From Candidatus Methanophaga sp. AG-394-G06 (GTDB taxonomy: Archaea > Halobacteriota > Syntropharchaeia > Alkanophagales > Methanospirareceae), in assembly GCA_009903405.1 (NCBI GenBank), contig PRCZ01000010.1, positions 1-37,939 on the forward strand: a DNA stretch of 37,939 nt, in the 5' to 3' direction. Below are positions 23,881-31,447 of this stretch, piece after piece (the first letter of the stretch is position 1; every line of letters begins with the position of its first letter). Both the position numbers and the translations under genes were made by a program. The notes beneath the pieces were generated by a model. The model did no database searches, had not been told where the DNA came from, and was given only the letters and a program-made list of their open reading frames with translations.

Positions 23881-25434
23881 ATGGCAATGGCTACGACTGC
23901 GTTTGAACTTGCATGTAAAGAGATAGCTGATACTGTATCCGAACAAGGAATAAGTGAATCAGATAGCATAAATGAGCTAAAGAAGCGAATAAGCAAGAAA
24001 TATCGGCTGCCTAGTATCCCTCGGAACTCAGATGTACTGAAATTGTGCCCTGATGAGTTTAAAGTGCGATTAATGAGGAAGAGAATGCGAACGGCTTCAG
24101 GCGTTGCCCCTGTTGCTGTGATGACTTCGCCTTATCCATGCCCGCATGGCAAGTGTGTAATGTGTCCCGGTGGTCCATTCTCTGATTTCGAGTCGCCACA
24201 GAGTTATGTGGGCCGGGAGCCAGCAGCTATTAGAGCCTTTCAACATGGTTTCGACCCGTACGAGCAAGTGAAAGCAAGGCTATATCAACTGGAAGAGATA
24301 GGACATGATTTCGATAAAGTTGAGTTGATCTTAATGGGTGGCACGCTAACCGCGAGACCATTAGAATATCAGCGCTGGTTCGTGGGACGATGCTTGGAGG
24401 CGATGTCCGAGTGCGGCTCTGAGCGCGGGCGTGAGGTTAGAAATACTGGCATGACGTTCGAGACGAGGCCGGATTATGCAAAGGAGGGGGAGATAGATCG
24501 CATGTTGGCTATGGGCGCGACAAAAGTCGAGCTAGGCGTGCAGCAAGTAAATAACAAGATCTTAGAGCATATAGATAGGGGGCATTCTGTGGAGGATTCG
24601 ATAGCGGCGAATAGTCGGGTGCGGGACAGTGCGTTAAAAGTGGGCTTTCACTTGATGCCCGGACTGCCTGGCTCTTCCCCGGAAGCAGACAAAGAAATGT
24701 TTAATCGGATTTTTTACGATTCGAACTTCAAGCCGGATTATTTGAAGATATATCCCACCCTGGTGGTTAAGGGTACGCAGTTGTACGACCAGTGGAAGAA
24801 AGGCGATTATGTGCCGCTTTGTGAGGACGAAGCGATTGAGATAATTGCATATGCGAAAAGGATAATACCTAACTGGGTGCGGATACAAAGAATACAACGC
24901 GACATCCCCGCTCAGTTCATAGAAGCGGGCGTAAAGAAGAGTAATCTGAGGCAATTGGTGAACGAGCGATTGCACGAACAGGGCTATAAATGCAGGTGTA
25001 TAAGATGTAGAGAGGCGGGTCTTTCGTATTTGCAGGGTAGAATCGCAGATGATAGTAACATAAAATTTTTGACTGAAAGATACGAGGCATGTAACGGCAC
25101 GGAATATTTCCTCTCTTACGAAGATGTAGAGGCGGACATTTTAATTGCGCTTTTGAGATTGCGGTTCCCGTATCAGCCACACAGGGTGGAGTTGAAACAT
25201 GCGGCTCTTGTTCGTGACCTGCACGTGTATGGCGAATTGGCTGGCTTGGGCGAACGGAAGGTAAATAGCTGGCAGCATCGCGGCTATGGGGCACGGTTGT
25301 TAAAGGAAGCGGAGGCGATAGCACGAGATAATGGATACCGGGAAATAGCCGTGATGAGCGGGATAGGTGTGCGGGAATATTACAAGCGGTTTGGCTATAT
25401 CCAGGTGGGGCCGTTTATGTTGAAAAGGTTATAA
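23881..25434 (+). CDS. elp3: Elp3-family tRNA uridine modification enzyme (radical SAM plus acetyltransferase)
   Basis: Archaeal Elp3 adds a carboxymethyl group to uridine 34 of tRNAs, using SAM and acetyl-CoA. The 517 residues hold an N-terminal tRNA-binding part (about 1-80), the radical SAM cluster motif CPHGKCVMC (about residues 87-95) followed by PGGPFSDFESPQSY, and a C-terminal GNAT domain (about 385-517) with HRGYGARLLKEAEAIARDNG and the ending SGIGVREYYKRFGY. Further cysteines (KCRCIRCRE, about 377-385) form the extra zinc site of the family. ATG at 23881; the next ATG (23887) is two codons later. Seventeen bases after the PAC2 gene, so possibly in one transcript. Confidence 0.96.
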   Translation: MAMATTAFELACKEIADTVSEQGISESDSINELKKRISKKYRLPSIPRNSDVLKLCPDEFKVRLMRKRMRTASGVAPVAVMTSPYPCPHGKCVMCPGGPFSDFESPQSYVGREPAAIRAFQHGFDPYEQVKARLYQLEEIGHDFDKVELILMGGTLTARPLEYQRWFVGRCLEAMSECGSERGREVRNTGMTFETRPDYAKEGEIDRMLAMGATKVELGVQQVNNKILEHIDRGHSVEDSIAANSRVRDSALKVGFHLMPGLPGSSPEADKEMFNRIFYDSNFKPDYLKIYPTLVVKGTQLYDQWKKGDYVPLCEDEAIEIIAYAKRIIPNWVRIQRIQRDIPAQFIEAGVKKSNLRQLVNERLHEQGYKCRCIRCREAGLSYLQGRIADDSNIKFLTERYEACNGTEYFLSYEDVEADILIALLRLRFPYQPHRVELKHAALVRDLHVYGELAGLGERKVNSWQHRGYGARLLKEAEAIARDNGYREIAVMSGIGVREYYKRFGYIQVGPFMLKRL

Positions 25435-25852
25435 GGGGTGAATACAAGACTTATAAGGGAACTCACAAATAATAAGTTATCATAACCCTATCATTTTCCA
25501 ATGATTTTTAAGACACTGATTAACGCAGATTAACACAGATTTAAAGTAGCGTATTGGTTGAGTTTAATATGGAAGTGGGACACAATTGCATGTGAAAGGC
25601 GTGTCAGAAATGAACAAAAAGTTATTATTATTTAAATGTAATAAGGCAAAAGAACTACACGAGAGAATACTCACCTGAAACAAAACAGCAAATTAGGCAA
25701 AAGCATGATGAGCGTTGATTTTAATCGGCCCGATGTATCTCAACTACATTCCAAACAAACTCAACCATATTTTTAGATACAAATCGAAAAATATATTAAA
25801 TAGGGATTGGATACCATCATAAAATTGACGGGTATTTTATAGGGGGGTAAAA
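25435..25852 (+). other. 418-base gap: repeat copy, then promoter of the surface gene
   Basis: No gene is seen. Near the left is a copy of the dispersed repeat (25514-25544). The rest is AT-rich. Close to the right end, aaaatatattaaa (25787-25799) is a good TATA box, and ggggggt (25842-25848) is a possible ribosome site for the following ORF. The gap marks the change from housekeeping genes to the exported-protein block. Confidence 0.6.
25514..25544. repeat. Partial copy of the dispersed 10-bp periodic repeat
   Basis: The sequence cactgattaacgcagatta followed by acacagatttaa repeats the unit (c/a)agattaac(g/a) at 10-base spacing. It corresponds to the inverted orientation of the right half of the repeat at 57-90. 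Confidence 0.7.
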
Positions 25853-28800
25853 GTGAAGATGCTAAAAATAGCGAATGAGGGTATTTGGAAGATACTGGCG
25901 ATTTTAATTGTTTTTGTTTTAGCGATGGTTGTAGTGACGCCTTCTGCGGGGGCGGTATCAGAAAGCGATGGGGTTTCTTCATCTATCACGATTTACGTGC
26001 CGGATTCGTATCCAACGATACAAGCGTCGGTGGATGCTGCTTCCCCTGGCGATACGATTATCGTGCGCGATGGAACTTATCGCGAGAATATAGATGTTAC
26101 GAAGCGATTAACGATCAAATCAGAGAATGGCTCAGTAAATTGTATTGTGGAGGCGGAAGACAGAGATGATAATGTCTTTGAGATAACTACAAATTATGTG
26201 AATATATCAGGATTTACAGTAAAAGATGCCGCTGGAATTTCTAGCATGCAACTTAACAGGGCGGATTATTGTAATATCTCAAATAACAATGTAATGGGTA
26301 AAGGGTCGAACAGCTTCAATGGCATCCACTTATCTCACTCGAGCAACAACATCATATCAAACAACAATAATTATATTAATCAACATGGAATCCGTTTGGA
26401 TTATTCATCAAATAATACCATAAAAAACAACGATAACAGGGATAATTTAATAGATGGAATAGCTTTGTTTTTTTCATCTAACAATAACACCATAACAAGT
26501 AACAACAATTACAACTGTGAGTCCAATTTTGGAATCTATATATTTTCTTCCTCACGCAATACGATAGAAAATAACAATAACCATGCAAATGCTCGTGGAA
26601 TTTATCTAAATTACGCATCAAACAACATCATATCCAATAACGCTAACACCAACAACAGCTATGGCATATACTTACAACATCATTCGAGCAACAATAAAAT
26701 TTACCTTAATAACTTCATAAATAACACTGACAACGTTTGCACACATAATTCAACTAACATCTGGAATTCAACGGATGCAATAAATTACTCTTACAACGGA
26801 AGCAGGTATACCAATTACATTGGCAACTACTGGGATGATTACAATGTGTCAGATGCCGATAACGATGGAATAGGCGATATTCATTACTGCATAAATTCAG
26901 ACAAAGACATTTATCCACTAATGCAACCCTGGGAGAATTACTTCCTCGAGGAAAACGGAACCAATACAAAAAGCGAAACTTCCCAATTCTCTTTCTCGTC
27001 CTATTATCAGCCAATAAATATCTCGGTAAATGCCAGTGTGCCTTCTTATCCTTTACCCTTGAACCTGAGTAATATCACAAACATCGAAGACATAACCGCT
27101 AAACTAGGGTTAAATGAAACAGAAGAAGAACTATTGGGTACCAACGGATTTGTAATCTTAGATTATGGTCAAGAAGACGATATTGTAGCTCCTTATAAAG
27201 ATCTGAAGGAGATGGGCATACCGATTTTTGTTACTACCGATACTCTGCTGCATCTTTACCATATCCAATTCAACGAGATACTCAAAGGCATCGAGGAACG
27301 TGAATTCTTTGACATACTCGTAGATATGAGCAATGCGATGCTTAATCAGTCCGTTAAAGATTATGAAAATTTTGATGATGCAGACCTGAAAGAATCAGCG
27401 AGAAGAAACGTCGCGTACTTCGCTGTTGCTCTGAAACTTTTGCAAACACCAACTGAAGGCTACAATGGTACTGAGGACATCAAAGTGATTAATTTCTCTA
27501 TACCCGATTATGTGACAGAGGACGTTAACAAGGAGCTGGAAAATATCACGCAACATGAAGGCTTCCATCCAAGTGCTATCTTCAATTCTAATCCGAATTG
27601 CATCTGCGACTATCCCTGCTGCTACTGCGAGGATTACTCGCAATACGTGCCAAGAGGGCATTATACACGAAGCGAGCAGTTGAAACGATATTTTAAGGCG
27701 ATGATGTGGTATGGGCGGATAGCTTTCATGTTGAAGGGATGCAACGGCGATGACGCATTGATAAGTGGCCGGGATGCGAACATATCAACAATACAAGCTG
27801 CTTTGATCGCTTCTGAACTGCCCGATGTGACGGTTAATAATAGTACTGCACAGGAGATATGGGACAGAATCTATTCGGTAACCGCTTTCTTTGTCGGAAC
27901 AGCCGATGATTTGACACCTTATGAGTATCGTGATGCGCAAAACATCGTTTTTGGTACAGCGTACAATGCCAGTGACCTGAGCGATGAAAACAAATTATTG
28001 GAATTAAAGGTTGAGCTTGCAACGCTGAGAAGCCCGGAGATATATGGCGGAAGTGGCGTTTGTGTCGTTTACCCACCGATAACCGAGGAGAAGTTGTATA
28101 AGTGCCTGAACAAAACGAAAGGGATGCGATTCATGGGGCAGCGGTTCGTTCCCGATTCGTATATGTTCCAGCAGTTGGTCTCTCCCGCAGTAGGTATGTA
28201 TACAGGCAATGGCACGCCGTTCACGATGTGTTACACAGGTGCGGGACCTGCGAGATGTTTCCCTCGCGGTTTAGACATTATGACAGTGCTCGGTTCTGAA
28301 CGGGCAGGGGATATACTAATAGAAGAGGGCGATACGGAATATGAAGGTCTAAATCTGAACACGAGCTATGAGAAGCAGTTAAACGAGCTCCAATCGGAAT
28401 TCACAGCTTTTAATAGCGCTGACTGGAATAGAAACTTGTATTGGAGCTGGTTGTATACACTAAAGCCGCTGTTAACCGAGTTTGGCGATGGATACCCAAA
28501 GTTCATGCAGACAAAAGCATGGCGAAATAAAGCTCTACAAACCGCTCTCGCTTCGTGGACTGAATTACGGCATGATACAATTCTTTATGCTAAGCAGAGT
28601 TATACGCCGTCATTAAAAGGGATGCCACCTGAGCCAAAGCCAGTGGTAGGCTATGTGGAGCCCGTTCCGGAATTCTATGCGCGTTTATTAGCGTTAACGG
28701 AAATGACCGAGAGGGGTCTGGTAGACCTTGAAGTCTTGAATGAGACCGAAAAAGATCGTCTGCATAATTTGGGACTCATTCTCGAGCGTTTGATGAACAT

Positions 28801-29170
28801 ATCGGTAGTGGAACTGGAGAACAAGGAGTTAACCGATGGTGATTACAAGTTCATAATGGACTTTGGCGCGAATTTGGATTCTCTCGTTACGGGTGTGAAT
28901 GCCAAAGGCAAGGAGACGACCATCGTTGCTGATGTGCATACTGATGATAACACAGAAATGGTTTTGGAAGAGGGTGTTGGCTACGTAGACCTGATTTTAG
29001 TTGCTTATAGTGTTCCGGACAGTCGGATAATTGTGGGTGCCGGGCCGGTGTTCAGCTATTACGAGTTCAAACGTCCAATGGATGATCGGTTGACGGACGA
29101 GAAATGGAAGGAGATGTTAAAGACGGAACCGCCGGAAAAGCCTGGCTGGGTTGATGGGATTGGTGGGTGA
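25853..29170 (+). CDS. Exported fusion of a right-handed beta-helix and DUF3160
   Basis: A 1105-residue protein. A signal peptide (about 1-36, ILAILIVFVLAMVVVTPSAG) is followed by a NosD-like parallel beta-helix (about 45-330): start cassette IYVPDSYPTIQASVDAA, then many coils rich in Asn (NNxIxxNN), and an end cassette near 285-370 with GNYWDDYNVSDADNDGIGDI and YPLMQPWENYF. A linker rich in Ser/Asn joins it to a DUF3160 domain (about 440-1095), with YGQEDDIVAPYKDLKEMGIP, TDTLLHLYHIQFNEI and EIWDRIYSVTAFFVGTADDL. DUF3160 is an exported domain of unknown function. GTG 25853 or ATG 25859 could start it. Beta-helices of this kind usually bind or cut polysaccharides; catalytic residues cannot be read off here. 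Confidence 0.85.
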   Translation: MKMLKIANEGIWKILAILIVFVLAMVVVTPSAGAVSESDGVSSSITIYVPDSYPTIQASVDAASPGDTIIVRDGTYRENIDVTKRLTIKSENGSVNCIVEAEDRDDNVFEITTNYVNISGFTVKDAAGISSMQLNRADYCNISNNNVMGKGSNSFNGIHLSHSSNNIISNNNNYINQHGIRLDYSSNNTIKNNDNRDNLIDGIALFFSSNNNTITSNNNYNCESNFGIYIFSSSRNTIENNNNHANARGIYLNYASNNIISNNANTNNSYGIYLQHHSSNNKIYLNNFINNTDNVCTHNSTNIWNSTDAINYSYNGSRYTNYIGNYWDDYNVSDADNDGIGDIHYCINSDKDIYPLMQPWENYFLEENGTNTKSETSQFSFSSYYQPINISVNASVPSYPLPLNLSNITNIEDITAKLGLNETEEELLGTNGFVILDYGQEDDIVAPYKDLKEMGIPIFVTTDTLLHLYHIQFNEILKGIEEREFFDILVDMSNAMLNQSVKDYENFDDADLKESARRNVAYFAVALKLLQTPTEGYNGTEDIKVINFSIPDYVTEDVNKELENITQHEGFHPSAIFNSNPNCICDYPCCYCEDYSQYVPRGHYTRSEQLKRYFKAMMWYGRIAFMLKGCNGDDALISGRDANISTIQAALIASELPDVTVNNSTAQEIWDRIYSVTAFFVGTADDLTPYEYRDAQNIVFGTAYNASDLSDENKLLELKVELATLRSPEIYGGSGVCVVYPPITEEKLYKCLNKTKGMRFMGQRFVPDSYMFQQLVSPAVGMYTGNGTPFTMCYTGAGPARCFPRGLDIMTVLGSERAGDILIEEGDTEYEGLNLNTSYEKQLNELQSEFTAFNSADWNRNLYWSWLYTLKPLLTEFGDGYPKFMQTKAWRNKALQTALASWTELRHDTILYAKQSYTPSLKGMPPEPKPVVGYVEPVPEFYARLLALTEMTERGLVDLEVLNETEKDRLHNLGLILERLMNISVVELENKELTDGDYKFIMDFGANLDSLVTGVNAKGKETTIVADVHTDDNTEMVLEEGVGYVDLILVAYSVPDSRIIVGAGPVFSYYEFKRPMDDRLTDEKWKEMLKTEPPEKPGWVDGIGG

Positions 29171-29194
29171 CAAGAAAACGGAGGTGAGATAAAA

Positions 29195-31342
29195 GTGAAA
29201 AGAAGGATATTTGTATTATGTATGTTTTTGATCGCAACATTTGCAATATCCGTTGGAACAGCTTCGGCGGACTTGCAGGTACCCGATTTGGTAATACCCG
29301 CAAGAGACATCGTAGACATCTCTGTTGAGGAACATGGAAGCACTCTAATTTCAAACGTAGAATGCCAAATAGATTTTGACGGTTATTTCCGGGATGGTCC
29401 GTTTGACGTATACTATCTACCGCCTAAAAACGCAGAGAATATAGTAGTAAAAGCTAATAATCAGCACAAAACGTACCGTTACCTTCTAAATGCGTCTGAG
29501 TATATAAACAACAATGTCAAAGTACCATCTGAGTATGTAGATGATTACACAGTAATTGCATGGACAGTAGGGGAAGATTTTGTGCCCACACGGGATGATG
29601 AATATTATATGCCCATTAATATCAGTGTTACATACTCGCACAGACTGGTAGGGTCTATCTTACCGGGTCAAGCATATACACTTAAGTACGCACTAATTCC
29701 GCTCGGTTATAAAGAGCTAAATGTGAGTATAACGCTTCCAGTGTGTACTAACCCTGATACTGTCATATGCAAACCGAAACAGTTACAGTTATCCTATAAT
29801 GACTCAGGAACATACTTGCATTTGAACGAAAATAACAGCGATTATCACGTACCTTTTGGCGATGTTGAGGTCTGCTTTTCTACACACACCGCGTCACCGA
29901 TCTACGTGCCGGACAACTCGATCTATGTACCGAAAAACCCGATCTATGTGCCTGATGACTTTGCAACGATACAGGATGCGGTGGATGCCGCTTATCTCAA
30001 TGACACGATAATCGTAAGAGATGGGACTTACATCGAAAACGTGGATGTGTATAAGCGCTTAACGATCCGTTCTGAGAATGGTTCTGATTCAACGATTGTT
30101 CATGTTGCAGGAGAACCATACTCGGTCTTTAACGTGCGTGCAGATTATGTGAACATAAGCGGGTTCACGGTGAAAGGAGAAAAGGGGGTGTATTGGTATA
30201 GGAGTGCTGGAATTTATGTTGGCGCAGAGTACTGCAATATATCTAACAACAAGTGCACAAACAACAACAATGGTATCTATCTCTTGATACGTTATGGTCC
30301 ATCACGCAACAACTGCATATTGAACAACATCTGCACTAATAACATCAGGTGTGGCATCAGGCTCAATGGTCCAGTGGGCAACAACGTATCGAACAATACC
30401 TGCTCAAACAACGAGGTTGGCATCTTCGCGGTCGGAGATAATAACAGCATATCCAACAACAAATGCTCAAACAACGTTTATGCAAGTATTCATATTTCGG
30501 GTTCAAACAACAAATTGAAAGACAATGTCATGGTCGATAACGGAATATTGTGGGTTTTTGGTAACGAGATAGACACAAGCAATACGGTAAATGGAAAACC
30601 AGTTTACTACTGGGAGAATGTGAACGGTGGAACGGTTCCTGAAGGTGCAGGGCAGGTCATTCTCTGGAATTGCAGTAATGTCATCGTTGAAAATCAGTAT
30701 TTGAACAATGCATGCATTGGTATACTTATCGCCCTATCCTCGAATATCACTGTAAGAAACAACACTTGCTCTTCAAACAGTAGGGGTGGCATCTCGCTCT
30801 TTTGGGATTCAAACAACAACAGCATAACGAACAACACCTGCTCAAATAACAGATATGGCATCTCCCTCGGGGATTCAAACAACAACAGCATAACGAATAA
30901 CACCTGCTCAAACAATGAGGTTGGCATCGGGGGGGGTTCAAACAACAGCATAACGAACAACATCTACTCAAACAACGAGGTTGGCATCAGCCTCGGGTGG
31001 GATTCAAACAACAGCATCTATCTTAACAACTTCATAAACAACACTGACAATGTTTATTATTATGAATCGACCAACTTATGGCGCTCTGATGAAAAAATAG
31101 CCTATACTTACAACGAAACGAGGTATACAAACTACCTCGGTAACTATTGGGACGATTACACCGGAACAGATGCAGACGGCGATGGTATAGGTGATACTCC
31201 TTACAACATAGACAAGGACAGAGACATTTATCCCCTAATGGAGCCGTGGGAAAACTACTTTGTAATGGTCGAATGTCAAGAAAACAAATTATTGACACAG
31301 ATTAACACAACACTTTTTCTTTTTTACAAAAAGAAAATTTAG
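29195..31342 (+). CDS. Exported beta-helix protein with unknown N-terminal domain
   Basis: A 715-residue protein. It has a signal peptide (FVLCMFLIATFAISVGTASA, cut about residue 25) and an N-terminal domain (about 27-235) I do not recognise, rich in Tyr and Val with four cysteines. A triplicated linker (IYVPDNS, IYVPKNP, IYVPDDF) then leads into a NosD-like beta-helix (about 250-665) and the end cassette GNYWDDYTGTDADGDGIGD, YPLMEPWENYF. The beta-helix coils show DNA-level repeats (30760-31015). GTG 29195 has an excellent ribosome site ggaggtgag (29180-29188). The last about 24 residues, starting near QENKLL, are encoded by the dispersed repeat and a hairpin, so the original stop has probably been replaced. 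It lies 24 bases after the DUF3160 gene. Confidence 0.82.
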   Translation: MKRRIFVLCMFLIATFAISVGTASADLQVPDLVIPARDIVDISVEEHGSTLISNVECQIDFDGYFRDGPFDVYYLPPKNAENIVVKANNQHKTYRYLLNASEYINNNVKVPSEYVDDYTVIAWTVGEDFVPTRDDEYYMPINISVTYSHRLVGSILPGQAYTLKYALIPLGYKELNVSITLPVCTNPDTVICKPKQLQLSYNDSGTYLHLNENNSDYHVPFGDVEVCFSTHTASPIYVPDNSIYVPKNPIYVPDDFATIQDAVDAAYLNDTIIVRDGTYIENVDVYKRLTIRSENGSDSTIVHVAGEPYSVFNVRADYVNISGFTVKGEKGVYWYRSAGIYVGAEYCNISNNKCTNNNNGIYLLIRYGPSRNNCILNNICTNNIRCGIRLNGPVGNNVSNNTCSNNEVGIFAVGDNNSISNNKCSNNVYASIHISGSNNKLKDNVMVDNGILWVFGNEIDTSNTVNGKPVYYWENVNGGTVPEGAGQVILWNCSNVIVENQYLNNACIGILIALSSNITVRNNTCSSNSRGGISLFWDSNNNSITNNTCSNNRYGISLGDSNNNSITNNTCSNNEVGIGGGSNNSITNNIYSNNEVGISLGWDSNNSIYLNNFINNTDNVYYYESTNLWRSDEKIAYTYNETRYTNYLGNYWDDYTGTDADGDGIGDTPYNIDKDRDIYPLMEPWENYFVMVECQENKLLTQINTTLFLFYKKKI
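30750..31015 (+). repeat. Near-identical tandem coils within the beta-helix gene
   Basis: The unit gattcaaacaacaacagcat plus aacgaacaacacctgctcaaa with a variable part (agatatggcatctccctc and similar) repeats about every 60-72 bases with few changes: near 30808, 30876, 30938 and 31006. Each unit is one helical coil of about 20-24 residues. Similar but older repeats begin near 30390. High identity suggests recent expansion or conversion. Confidence 0.75.
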
Positions 31343-31441
31343 CATGTGCTAAAAGAAAAACACAAATGTTCTTTTGGTAAAGCTTTTCTTTTTAAGAAAA
31401 GGTTTGTGTAAATCCGTGTAAATCTGTGTCCTAAATTAAAT
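31288..31441. repeat. Inverted copy of the dispersed repeat, split by hairpins
   Basis: Bases 31288-31305 are the exact inverted copy of 77-94, and 31406-31441 are the inverted copy of 2-37 with one mismatch. Between them lie about 100 bases not found in the 1-97 copy, including three hairpins: ttttcttttt/aaaaagaaaa (31315-31337), tttagca/tgctaaa (31338-31353) and cttttctt/aagaaaag (31383-31401). The upstream ORF ends within it (stop 31340-31342), and the next gene starts right after it. It can thus end one transcript and start another. Confidence 0.8.
31314..31401 (+). terminator. Three tandem AT-rich hairpins
   Basis: Stems of 10, 7 and 8 bp with loops of 2-3 bases follow each other within 88 bases (31315-31337, 31338-31353, 31383-31401). 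The composition, T-runs paired with A-runs, matches the hairpin at 7326-7350. Probable transcript end for the beta-helix gene. Confidence 0.5.
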
Positions 31442-31447
31442 TTATTT

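Noticed and set aside
26300..26740. Possible CRISPR array from Asn-rich repeated sequence
   Set aside because: The repeats are coding, imperfect and lack distinct spacers; they are beta-helix coils. No CRISPR array is seen in the window.
30694..30963. Long minus-strand open frames over the beta-helix repeats
   Set aside because: They are shadows of the tandem coils, giving low-complexity Leu/Phe/Cys-rich products with no start signals.
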